The position numbers and the translations under genes were made by a program. DNA of 61,583 nt. It comes from SIG307 sp964609025 (GTDB taxonomy: Bacteria; Bacillota; Clostridia; Lachnospirales; Lachnospiraceae). The stretch spans positions 1 to 61,583 of the forward strand of contig CAZSQM010000019.1 in NCBI GenBank assembly GCA_964609025.1, read 5' to 3'. How positions within the stretch are numbered: the stretch's first letter is position 1; each line of letters begins with the position of its first letter. Below the pieces are notes generated by a model. That model had not been told where the DNA came from. It was given only the letters and a program-made list of their open reading frames with translations, and searched no databases. Of this stretch, positions 1 to 7,635 are shown piece after piece.

Positions 1-180
1 CCGCAATCGTGTTTTGCAGGTCTTTCCTTTTACCCGGACTTCGTATCCTTCGCATCGCTCCTGTTCCGCCCTCTTTTCTTTATTACAAAAAGGGGATTCC
101 CTTTCTGTTTACGCAAACCAGGCATTTTAACTATATCAGATTCTCTTGTATAATAAAGTTGCTTTTTGGGGGTTGTTTTT

Positions 181-230
181 TGTTGCTTTTCGTTGCTTTT
201 CGTTACTTTTTGTTGCTTTTTGTTACTTTT
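181..230. repeat. five tandem 10-bp repeats, T-rich
   Basis: Five consecutive blocks of the form YGTTRCTTTT, each exactly 10 bp, lie downstream of a TATAAT-like hexamer at 149-154. No credible gene covers them. A 76-codon frame across the tract is low complexity and has no ribosome site. The 10-bp period equals one helical turn, so a protein-binding or bent-DNA role is possible but unproven. Confidence 0.7.
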
Positions 231-248
231 TCTTGTTAAGACTTTAAA

Positions 249-284
249 GCTCTGAATTATTGATTGCTACCAATAATTCAGAGC
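249..284. terminator. perfect 14-bp hairpin, possible terminator
   Basis: The inverted repeat GCTCTGAATTATTG is separated from its exact complement by 8 bases. Neither side has a long T run (TTTAAAG on the minus side), so it may be a weak or bidirectional terminator or simply a structured intergenic hairpin. Confidence 0.4.
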
Positions 285-473
285 AATATATTCAAAACAG
301 TCTGCCTGCTTCTGACAATCCGGAGGCTGCACGGCAGTGGTTTCACATGCCTCACCTTTTCTCTTTTGTAGTTCAAGCGTATCACCCCTTTCAGAGTATT
401 GCAACCCTTTTCCCATGAACAACACTTTTTTCCCACAAACGACAAAATAATAAAAAACCAAAGATAGAATGGG

Positions 474-648
474 GGGCTGTCACAAAAGCCGGACATCTTT
501 TGTGTGGCGGATTCTTGCAAGCGGATGAGAATGTCCGCCTAACCGCAGAGGGAACGTTGCGCTTGCAAAAATAAAGTGCAACGTTCCCGCAGCGGTGATA
601 GAAAAGCGCCACGCTTGCAAGCGCACGGGCGTGCTTTTGTGACAGCCC
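474..648. repeat. multibranched palindromic element (E1)
   Basis: The outer arms GGGCTGTCACAAAAGC and GCTTTTGTGACAGCCC are perfect over 16 bp. Inside are further complementary pairs: GGCGGA/TCCGCC, ACCGC/GCGGT and GGGAACGTTGC/GCAACGTTCCC. No coding frame is convincing. The 20-mer at 502-521 recurs exactly at 31188-31207, so this belongs to a dispersed family. The architecture resembles a MITE or a structured RNA. No clear target duplication is visible. Confidence 0.65.
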
Positions 649-725
649 ATCGCACCGCCTTTATTTCCCCGCCCGTGAAAAGTAACGGAAACTTTAAATT
701 ATTTCTTAACCTTCCGTTTCGCTTC

Positions 726-754
726 TTGCAGTCAGCCCTTTTTTATGCTATTCT
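726..754 (+). promoter_or_regulatory. sigma-A promoter for the LTA-synthase-like gene
   Basis: TTGCAG and TATTCT are separated by exactly 17 bp. Transcription would begin near 761. That excludes an upstream in-frame ATG at 745 and supports translation from 793, which has AGGAGG at 783-788. Confidence 0.5.
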
Positions 755-792
755 ATACGCAAGTTACAGTGTTGCGGGATATAGGAGGTTTT

Positions 793-2898
793 ATGAACTC
801 ACAAAAACTAACCAGCTTTTTTAAACAACTATATCTGCAGCTTCGCCTTTTTGCTGCGGAATGTCTTATACCGGCAGTTGTACTGAACCTTTGTATCGAG
901 GCGTTTTCCAGAGAATCGGTTTTTCTGCCGTTTCTTTATCTGGTAAAATCTCCGCTCGTTTTTTGTTACAACACCCTGTTAATTTGCGTCACGCTGTCCT
1001 TCTCGTTTCTTTTTAAGAGGAGGCGTTTTGCGCGCTTTGTCATCGGCGCTCTCTGGATTACCGTCGGCGTTACGGATTTTGTACTTTTGCAGTTTCGAAC
1101 CACTCCGTTTACCGCAGTTGACCTTTTGCTACTGGATTCTGCCTTTTCCGTTATGGGGCATTATCTTTCCGTTTTTCAGATTGTACTGATTGCCGCCGCA
1201 ATCCTTTTGGTCGTTATCCTGGGTGTCATTTTATTCCGGCACACAAAAAAAGCCGTTTCCGGTACCTCTCTTCTTTATTCCGGAACACTTTGCGCACTTT
1301 TTGTTCTCGCGGGAATTTTTTCTACCCGGCTTTTTGCCTCCTGCGGCATTCTGGAACGCAATTTCGGCAATTTGGCACAAGGCTTTCATAAAAACGGACT
1401 TCCGTACTGCTTCTTTTCCAGTATCTTCGATACCGGTATTTCCAAACCGGTGTCTTACTCAGAGGAAGAGATTGACCGGATTATGTCTTCGATTACAACT
1501 ACGCCGACGACGCCGGCCCCTACTCCGCCGGCCTCCGTTTCGGGCACGCCGCTGCCGTCCGTACCGCCGGAAACTACGGATATCGTTTCTTCTCCCTATC
1601 CGAATTTTATTTTTTTGCAGCTCGAATCGTTTTTTGACCCGACTTATATTGTCGGCTCCGACTATTCCTCCGACCCGGTTCCTAATTTCCGGCGCTTAAA
1701 GGAACAGTATTCCTCGGGCTTTCTGACCGTTCCCTCCGTCGGCGCAGGTACCGCAAATACGGAGTTTGAGGTATTAACCGGGATGAATCTGGACTTTTTC
1801 GGTCCGGGAGAATACCCGTATAAAACCATTTTGAAAGAAACCACCTGCGAAAGTCTTGCATATAACCTTTCCGCCTTAGGACTTTCGACACATGCCATTC
1901 ATAACAACGACGGAACCTTTTACGGACGACACAAGGTATTTTCCCAGCTCGGCTTCGATACCTTTACTCCGATTGAATATATGGGAACTTACGAAACAAC
2001 TCCTCTCGGCTGGGCAAAGGACGGAATGCTTACGAAAGAAATTTTAAAAACGCTTTCCGCAACCGACGGGCAGGATTTCATTTACACGATTTCGGTACAG
2101 GGGCATGGTGCCTATCCCACCGAGGAGATTTTGGAAGCTCCGGCGATTACCATTCGTTCTCTGCCGGAGGAACTTGCCGATTCTCGTTTCGGTCTGCTTT
2201 ATTTTGTCAACCAGCTCTATGAGATGGACATATTTTTAGGGGAACTGACTGCCGCGCTGGAAGCATACGACGAGGAAGTTGTCCTCGTTCTCTACGGCGA
2301 CCACCTTCCGTCGTTCCCGTTTACGGAGGAGCTTCTGGAAAACGGTTCTCTTTACCAGACGGAATATGTCATATGGAGCAACCGTCCGTCTGCTCCCCGC
2401 GAAGAAAAAGACATGGAGGCATATGCGCTTTCCGCTTATGTACTGAACCGCTACGACATTCACGAGGGACTTTTTACAAGATTTCATCAGTTGCAGGAAA
2501 ACTCCGAAACCTACCTGTCCGACATGGAATTGCTGGAATACGATGTGCTCTACGGTTCTCGCGACAGCTACGGCGGCGAACTTCCTTTTACGGCTACCGA
2601 CCTGCAGTTCGGCATTGATGAAATAACAATTGTCAAAATCCTGATACAGTACAACGAGGAGGAGCGTTCCCTTCTTTATGTGAGCGGAGAACACTTCACA
2701 CCGTACAGCATCGTTTATGTGAACGATGAAAAATGCACGACAACTTATATCAATTCTCAGTTGCTTTCGGTATCGGGATTTGAACCTTCCGAAGTCCTGA
2801 CTGTTTCCGTTGCCCAAATCGGAAAGGATTCACAGCCGCTTTCCTTTACCGAACCTGTGACCGTTTTGGATAAGAACAAAGCAACACAGGAGAAATAA
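793..2898 (+). CDS. LTA synthase-like sulfatase-family membrane protein
   Basis: A 701-residue member of the alkaline phosphatase/sulfatase superfamily, LtaS-like. The N-terminal ~185 residues hold about five hydrophobic segments, as in LTA synthases. A Pro/Thr/Ser-rich linker (about 235-265) leads to the extracellular catalytic domain. Visible motifs are LQLESFFDP (metal site), GAGTANTEFEVLTG with the Thr expected to be the nucleophile, and YGDHLPS. The last ~80 residues after the catalytic domain look like a small beta-sandwich (IPT/TIG-like) module, unusual for LtaS. The likely role is transfer of glycerol-phosphate or a related phospho-group onto a surface polymer at the outer membrane face. 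The start was chosen by the AGGAGG five bases upstream. The gene seems monocistronic. Confidence 0.8.
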   Translation: MNSQKLTSFFKQLYLQLRLFAAECLIPAVVLNLCIEAFSRESVFLPFLYLVKSPLVFCYNTLLICVTLSFSFLFKRRRFARFVIGALWITVGVTDFVLLQFRTTPFTAVDLLLLDSAFSVMGHYLSVFQIVLIAAAILLVVILGVILFRHTKKAVSGTSLLYSGTLCALFVLAGIFSTRLFASCGILERNFGNLAQGFHKNGLPYCFFSSIFDTGISKPVSYSEEEIDRIMSSITTTPTTPAPTPPASVSGTPLPSVPPETTDIVSSPYPNFIFLQLESFFDPTYIVGSDYSSDPVPNFRRLKEQYSSGFLTVPSVGAGTANTEFEVLTGMNLDFFGPGEYPYKTILKETTCESLAYNLSALGLSTHAIHNNDGTFYGRHKVFSQLGFDTFTPIEYMGTYETTPLGWAKDGMLTKEILKTLSATDGQDFIYTISVQGHGAYPTEEILEAPAITIRSLPEELADSRFGLLYFVNQLYEMDIFLGELTAALEAYDEEVVLVLYGDHLPSFPFTEELLENGSLYQTEYVIWSNRPSAPREEKDMEAYALSAYVLNRYDIHEGLFTRFHQLQENSETYLSDMELLEYDVLYGSRDSYGGELPFTATDLQFGIDEITIVKILIQYNEEERSLLYVSGEHFTPYSIVYVNDEKCTTTYINSQLLSVSGFEPSEVLTVSVAQIGKDSQPLSFTEPVTVLDKNKATQEK

Positions 2899-2939
2899 AA
2901 GAATTTTACCATTTTGTGAGAAGACAATCGCAATAAATG

Positions 2940-2995
2940 AGTGGTGTTTTTCCATGATTTGTGATAAACTGAACCGGTAATAATTTATCACCACT
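2940..2995 (+). promoter_or_regulatory. inverted repeats upstream of the xylanase
   Basis: GTGATAAA (2961-2968) pairs with TTTATCAC (2984-2991), and AGTGGTG (2940-2946) pairs with CACCACT (2989-2995). Both sit just before the xylanase ribosome site. This nested arrangement is a plausible operator for control of the gene. No confident -35/-10 pair was found. Confidence 0.4.
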
Positions 2996-3012
2996 AGCAA
3001 GGAGGTTTATCC

Positions 3013-4812
3013 ATGAAGAAAAAGATTCAGGTGCTTCTTTCCGTACTCGGTACAGCATTTGTGCTTGCTGCCTGCAACAATACGGAACCTGCGGGCACCG
3101 ATATTACCCCTACATCTGCTGCGGAAGTAACGGTAACCGAAACACCGGAGGCGACGGCAAGTCCTGCCCCGACGGCCACTCCGTTGCCGACGCCGACCCC
3201 GGCTCCGACAGCCACTCCGAGACCGGATGTTTCCGATGTCAGTCTGAAAGAGATTTACAAAGACGACTTTATGATCGGTACTATCTATACTTCAAAAATT
3301 GATTTTGGTCCGGACAATGAATTGGTAAACCAGCATTTCAATATTCTGACGCCGGAGAATCTTATGAAGCCGGAGTATATGCAGCCGACCGAAGGGACCT
3401 TTAACTTCGCCCAGTCCGACCGCATGATGCTTGTTGCGGAAACGGACGGGTTCAAGATTGTCGGTCATACCCTCTGCTGGCATAACCAGTCCGGTAACTG
3501 GCTCGGTATTAAAAACAAGCAGGGTCAGGCAGTTACCCGCGAGGAGGCCATCGAACAGTTAAGGAACCACATCTACGGCGTTGTCGGTCAGTATAAGGGC
3601 CAGATTTACTCCTGGGATGTTTTGAACGAAGCAATCCGCGACGGTGCAAAGCTTCCGGCGGACGGCGACTGGACGAAGTGTCTGCGTGAAACCCAGTGGA
3701 CCAAATCCATCGGCAGCGACTATGTTGCAATGGCTTTCCAGTTTGCCCACGAAGCAGACCCGGACGCACTTTTATATTACAATGACTATAACTTAAACAA
3801 TCACGATAAAGCGGAAATCGTTGCCGCTATGGTAGCCGACCTGCGTTCTCAGGGCGTTCCGATTCACGGTATCGGTATGCAGGCTCATTACAGCACCGAC
3901 ACTACCATCAGCTCTGTCCGCAACAGTCTTGAGATGTTCTCTCAGGTCGAAGGCATTGTTGTTTCCGTTACCGAGCTGGATGTCGGCGTCAACGGTTCCA
4001 ACGGCGTTCTTTCCGCAAAAAACGAAAAAAAGCAGGCACTCTTTTATGCAAAGCTGTTCAGCCTTTACAAAGAATATGCCGACCTGATTGAGCGCGTTAC
4101 CTTCTGGGGCTACCGTGATGATACCAGCTGGAGAAAGGAAAACTGCCCGCTGATTTTCAACAGCGATTTATCCCCGAAGGAAGCCTTTTATGCACTGCTT
4201 GACCCGGAGGCATACATCGCGGCCGCAGAGCAGGATCAGACCGCAGAGGCGCGTATGGCGGAGGCCTATTACGGCACACCGGTAATCGACGGTACCAAAG
4301 ACCCTATCTGGGTACAAACTGCCAGAGGTTATGTTGTCAATACGCCGGTCTATGCTTGGCAGGGCGCTACCGGTACGGTACGGGTGCTTTGGGATGAGTG
4401 TTATATTTACGCGCTTGTTGAGGTTGAGGACAGCGTATTAAACGCTTCTTCCCCGAACAATTACGAGCAGGACTCCGTCGAGATTTTCCTTGACGAAGAA
4501 AACACCAAAAAGGAATACTACACAGACGCTGCCGGTCAGTACCGGGTAAACTACAAGGGTGCCCTTTCCTTCGGTACGGTTCCGACAGAACGCGGCGTAG
4601 AAGCTGCCGCCTCCCTGACCGATAAGGGGTATATGGTAGAAATCGCCATCCCGCTTGTGGGCTATGCTTCGGAAGGTATGATCCTCGGATTTGATGTCCA
4701 GATTAACGACAGCAACGCAAGCGGTGTCCGTCAGAGTATTATGAAGTTTAACGATTCTACGGACAGTTCTTACTCCTCTACCGCTCTTTGGGGCGAACTG
4801 ATTTTAAAATAA
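3013..4812 (+). CDS. GH10 endo-xylanase lipoprotein with CBM9-like module
   Basis: A 599-residue exported beta-1,4-xylanase. Residues 1-21 form a lipoprotein signal ending LAAC. Residues ~35-72 are a Thr/Pro/Ala linker. The GH10 barrel spans about 77-400: HTLCWHNQ and WDVLNEA carry the expected acid/base Glu206, and VTELDVG carries the expected nucleophile Glu321. From ~415 to the end is a CBM9-like beta domain (IDGTKDPIW, DSVEIFLDEEN), which in this family binds xylan or cellulose chain ends. The ATG follows AAGGAGG. Membrane anchoring suggests hydrolysis at the cell surface and import of products. A terminator follows directly, so it is likely a single-gene unit. The four-CBM22 lipoprotein at 31643-33814 may act on the same substrate. 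Confidence 0.93.
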   Translation: MKKKIQVLLSVLGTAFVLAACNNTEPAGTDITPTSAAEVTVTETPEATASPAPTATPLPTPTPAPTATPRPDVSDVSLKEIYKDDFMIGTIYTSKIDFGPDNELVNQHFNILTPENLMKPEYMQPTEGTFNFAQSDRMMLVAETDGFKIVGHTLCWHNQSGNWLGIKNKQGQAVTREEAIEQLRNHIYGVVGQYKGQIYSWDVLNEAIRDGAKLPADGDWTKCLRETQWTKSIGSDYVAMAFQFAHEADPDALLYYNDYNLNNHDKAEIVAAMVADLRSQGVPIHGIGMQAHYSTDTTISSVRNSLEMFSQVEGIVVSVTELDVGVNGSNGVLSAKNEKKQALFYAKLFSLYKEYADLIERVTFWGYRDDTSWRKENCPLIFNSDLSPKEAFYALLDPEAYIAAAEQDQTAEARMAEAYYGTPVIDGTKDPIWVQTARGYVVNTPVYAWQGATGTVRVLWDECYIYALVEVEDSVLNASSPNNYEQDSVEIFLDEENTKKEYYTDAAGQYRVNYKGALSFGTVPTERGVEAAASLTDKGYMVEIAIPLVGYASEGMILGFDVQINDSNASGVRQSIMKFNDSTDSSYSSTALWGELILK

Positions 4813-4833
4813 TCCTTTGACGCAACATCAAAC

Positions 4834-4869
4834 GGGGCTGACGCATTCATACTGCGCAGCCCCATTTTT
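4834..4869 (+). terminator. rho-independent terminator after xylanase
   Basis: GGGGCTG(A)CGCA pairs with TGCGCAGCCCC and is followed by ATTTTT. The hairpin starts 22 bases past the xylanase stop. Confidence 0.85.
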
Positions 4870-4956
4870 ACAAGCGGGAGAAATAATCGCAACCCGTTTT
4901 CTATGAACTTTTTCTTAATCCTGCATTTTCTTATAGCTTTTTTTTCAATTTCACGC

Positions 4957-4962
4957 TATACT
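4957..4962 (+). promoter_or_regulatory. -10 element for the lipid kinase gene
   Basis: TATACT lies 34 bp before the TTG start. The -35 region is poorly conserved. Transcription from here would exclude a start codon at 4903. Confidence 0.35.
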
Positions 4963-4995
4963 ATGGGAGGGAATAACAAAAGAGGAGGCGCTTTT

Positions 4996-5898
4996 TTGAA
5001 GCACATTTTTATAATAAATCCGAATGCCGGTTCCGGTACTGCGGCAGAAGAACTGAAAGAAAAACTTGCCGAAACAAATTATGACTGGAAGATTTACACC
5101 ACTCCCGCCGCCGGCGATGCCGTTCGGTTTATCAGGGAATGGTGCGACGGACACACCGAGCCGGTGCGTTTTTATGCCTGCGGCGGCGACGGTACGCTTC
5201 ACGAAGTGGCAAACGGCATCTACGGATACCCACAGGCCTCTATGTCCTGCTACCCCATCGGAAGCGGTAACGACTTTGTAAAATACTACGGCGGTAAGGA
5301 GCGTTTTCTCGACCCTGTGGCGTTATGCGCCGCACCGGAAGCTCCCATTGACCTGATTCGCGTCAATGACCGCTATGCGATTAACGCCTGCCATTTCGGA
5401 CTGGATTCCTGCGTGGCGGAAACCATGAACCGGATAAAGCACCGGCGGTTTCTTGGCGGACGCCGTGCATATGCCTTCAGCGTGGTTTATGCCTTCTTCA
5501 AAGGAATGCGCCACTATGCCCGCATCAGCGCCGGGGACGAGCTTCTCCTGGACGGTGCGTTTCTTCTCTGTACCGCGGCGAACGGAAGTCATGTCGGCGG
5601 CTCGTACCGCTGTGCTCCCCGCTCCAAAAACAATGACGGCTTTTTGGAGGTTTGTCTGGTACGGCCGGTTTCCCGCCTGCGCTTTCTGTTTCTTATGAAG
5701 AAATATGAACAGGGAACCCATTTAGAAGACGCCGCATTTCAGCGCTTTATTATTTACCGGCGCTGTAAGGCGCTTCATGTATCGGCACCGGAGGGCTTTA
5801 CCGTTTCTTTAGACGGCGAAATACAAAAGCTTTCACAATTTACGGCGGAAATCGTTCCCTCTGCCATTCGGTTCGCGGTTCCCGAACAAACCTCATAA
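4996..5898 (+). CDS. diacylglycerol kinase family lipid kinase (YegS/BmrU-like)
   Basis: A 300-residue lipid kinase of the DagK_cat family. Motifs in order are NPNAGSG near the N-terminus, the nucleotide-binding CGGDGTLHEVANG, and PIGSGNDFVKYYG. Members phosphorylate diacylglycerol or related lipids with ATP at the cytoplasmic membrane face, recycling diacylglycerol. That would suit a neighbourhood with an LTA-synthase-like enzyme, since LTA synthesis from phosphatidylglycerol releases diacylglycerol (inference). The start is TTG at 4996, seven bases after AGGAGG at 4983-4988. An in-frame ATG at 4903 lies upstream of the likely promoter and would add a spurious hydrophobic leader. The length is typical of the family. 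Confidence 0.88.
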   Translation: MKHIFIINPNAGSGTAAEELKEKLAETNYDWKIYTTPAAGDAVRFIREWCDGHTEPVRFYACGGDGTLHEVANGIYGYPQASMSCYPIGSGNDFVKYYGGKERFLDPVALCAAPEAPIDLIRVNDRYAINACHFGLDSCVAETMNRIKHRRFLGGRRAYAFSVVYAFFKGMRHYARISAGDELLLDGAFLLCTAANGSHVGGSYRCAPRSKNNDGFLEVCLVRPVSRLRFLFLMKKYEQGTHLEDAAFQRFIIYRRCKALHVSAPEGFTVSLDGEIQKLSQFTAEIVPSAIRFAVPEQTS

Positions 5899-5984
5899 AC
5901 CGCACTGCGGCCTGATTTTACAGGTTCTTGACGCTACACTTAAACTACACCGGTCTATCCGGCTTTTCAGAAAGGATTTTTGTG

Positions 5985-6998
5985 ATGAAACGTTTTTTTG
6001 CAACTACTGCGATTACAGCACTTTTAGTGGCTTCCCTTTCCGGCTGTTCGAAGGAAAAGAACCCGGGTGAGAATAACGCCGACGCTCCGACCGGTACCGT
6101 AAACCAGAACGGTTCGGAAGACAACTCCGATATCAATGCGGAATATATTACTCTGGGCGGCTATTTCCTTCGCGACAACGCCAACCTGACTATTTTTATT
6201 TCCGACTCCCAGTGGAGAGTAAACGGTATTCTGTTCCCGGAGGAAACAGGCGCTGCGCCTTTAATTTTAAGCAGCACGCTGACCTATACGGAGGGGCTTG
6301 ATTTGGTTTACTCCGAAAACGGTGAGGAAATGACCTTTACCTTTGCCGCAAATTCCATGACGATTCAGGCAAAGGAGGGCGATACCTATGCTGCCTTTGC
6401 GGGTACCTACCGCCGTGTGGACGAGCCTGTGGCGGAAGCGGGTACGGTTTCTCCGAAGAGCGGCTCTACCCTGGAGCTTCTCGGCAGAATTGCCGCCACG
6501 CACTATATGGCAAAAACCGAGGGAATTCCGGCATGTACCTTTGACATTGCCGCTAATTCCTTTGACAATAACTACATGGTTAAGTTTGTCCTTGCTTACG
6601 CAGACTTATTCCTTGCCGCAGAAGCACTTCCGCTTCCGGAAATTTCCGACAGGTATCTCTGCTATGCTTTCCCGGAGGAGGAATTAAACAAACTTCTTCT
6701 TACGGCTACCGCCGGAACTTTCGATACGGCAGACTTTGATACCGCAAATACCGATATCGTATACAAAGAAGGTATCTATTACGTTCCGTGCTACGGTAAT
6801 TATGCCTGCGGTCTTGCCACCAGCTACACGGGCGCCGACCCGGAGGTGATTTCCGAACGTCTTTTGTTAGAAGCCGTTATTTCCAAAATGGACGGTACGC
6901 GCTATGACATTGAGATGACGCTTTCCACCTCGGAAAACACGGCCATTGACACGGTCGGCATCCAGATTAATTCCGTAACTTATGAGATGTCCGAGTAA
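5985..6998 (+). CDS. lipoprotein of unknown function
   Basis: A 337-residue predicted lipoprotein with signal MKRFFATTAITALLVASLSGC, the lipobox being LSGC. A short Asn/Gly/Asp-rich stretch after the Cys serves as a tether. The remainder is an acidic, beta-rich sequence with no family I recognise. Residues ~50-125 (GGYFLRDNANLTIF to FAGTYRRVDE) read like a small beta-barrel fold of the type used in extracellular protein families, and 165-337 form a second region. The ATG at 5985 has AAAGGA nine bases upstream. A longer in-frame start at 5928 would bury the signal peptide. It is followed by 100 bp of non-coding DNA and the MarR promoter. Confidence 0.75.
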   Translation: MKRFFATTAITALLVASLSGCSKEKNPGENNADAPTGTVNQNGSEDNSDINAEYITLGGYFLRDNANLTIFISDSQWRVNGILFPEETGAAPLILSSTLTYTEGLDLVYSENGEEMTFTFAANSMTIQAKEGDTYAAFAGTYRRVDEPVAEAGTVSPKSGSTLELLGRIAATHYMAKTEGIPACTFDIAANSFDNNYMVKFVLAYADLFLAAEALPLPEISDRYLCYAFPEEELNKLLLTATAGTFDTADFDTANTDIVYKEGIYYVPCYGNYACGLATSYTGADPEVISERLLLEAVISKMDGTRYDIEMTLSTSENTAIDTVGIQINSVTYEMSE

Positions 6999-7076
6999 AT
7001 GAACCTGTCTGCTTTTCCTCTTTGCGGGGGAGTATTCGTAAACTATTGCAGTTTATACAATTTTTACAGAATTTTA

Positions 7077-7141
7077 GAAAGTATTTGTCAGAAATTTTCT
7101 TGACAAGTACTTTCTTTTTACTTATAATCTAACCCGGTTAG
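7077..7141 (+). promoter_or_regulatory. sigma-A promoter with two palindromes (MarR operator candidates)
   Basis: TTGACA (7100-7105) and TATAAT (7123-7128) are both consensus, with a 17-bp spacer. Two palindromes overlie it. GAAAGTATTTGTCA (7077-7090) pairs with TGACAAGTACTTTC (7101-7114) with one mismatch and covers the -35. CTAACC-C-GGTTAG (7129-7141) is perfect and covers the start point. The layout fits autorepression by the MarR protein encoded immediately downstream. Confidence 0.8.
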
Positions 7142-7167
7142 CTTTTTTCGGGAAAGGAGGAAGTCTT

Positions 7168-7614
7168 TTGGCAACAAGAGAACAGGTGGAGTTTGTCCAC
7201 ACAAATTTAATAAAGTCCCATCCTGTGGAGTTTTTTAAGCTGATGGACGATACCAACGCAGGCATCCGTTCGGTACTGAAAATTCTTCACGAAACACAAA
7301 GCGCCGTTACCGCAGGTGCCATCAGCGAAGCGATGGGCGTAAGCACGGCACGGGTCGCGGTTCTGCTCAAAAAAATGGCGGCAAAGGGACTCATCCTAAA
7401 AGAAACGGATAAGTCCGACGCCCGTGTTACCATTGTCCGGCTTTCCGAATACGGGGAACAGACGGCCGCCCGGATGAAAGAAACTATGATTGCCCATCTT
7501 TCTTTTATCATCGACACTGTCGGTATGGAAAAAATAGAGCAGTTCATCGCGCTCTCCCGGGAAATCAGGGCGGTGATGCAGAATACGCCGCTTCCGCCTC
7601 CCCCAAAATTTTAA
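7168..7614 (+). CDS. MarR-family transcriptional regulator
   Basis: A 148-residue winged-helix regulator. Residues ~30-100 contain the MarR helix-turn-helix and wing (AVTAGAISEAMGVSTARVAVLLKKM, written here in part as the AISEAMGVSTARV helix pair, then a DARVTIVRLSEYG wing). It likely represses its own operon with the two ABC half-transporters and is released by a small ligand or drug. The start codon is TTG at 7168, eight bases after AAAGGAGG. The ATP-binding gene begins 21 bp after its stop, so co-transcription is nearly certain. MarR plus heterodimeric ABC exporter operons are common in Clostridia, usually linked to drug or toxic-metabolite export. Confidence 0.9.
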   Translation: MATREQVEFVHTNLIKSHPVEFFKLMDDTNAGIRSVLKILHETQSAVTAGAISEAMGVSTARVAVLLKKMAAKGLILKETDKSDARVTIVRLSEYGEQTAARMKETMIAHLSFIIDTVGMEKIEQFIALSREIRAVMQNTPLPPPPKF

Positions 7615-7635
7615 TGAAAAGGAGATTGCTACAAA

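Noticed and set aside
9..239. 76-codon + strand frame at the window start
   Set aside because: Phe/Leu-rich, spans the T-rich tandem repeat, no ribosome site or domain.
267..612. Overlapping minus-strand frames in 267-612
   Set aside because: Low-quality composition, mutually overlapping, and partly within the E1 palindrome.
745..792. Upstream ATG for the LTA-synthase-like gene
   Set aside because: Overlaps the predicted promoter -10; 793 has a clear AGGAGG.
2236..2817. 193-codon minus-strand frame opposite the sulfatase
   Set aside because: Shadow frame with no recognisable features.
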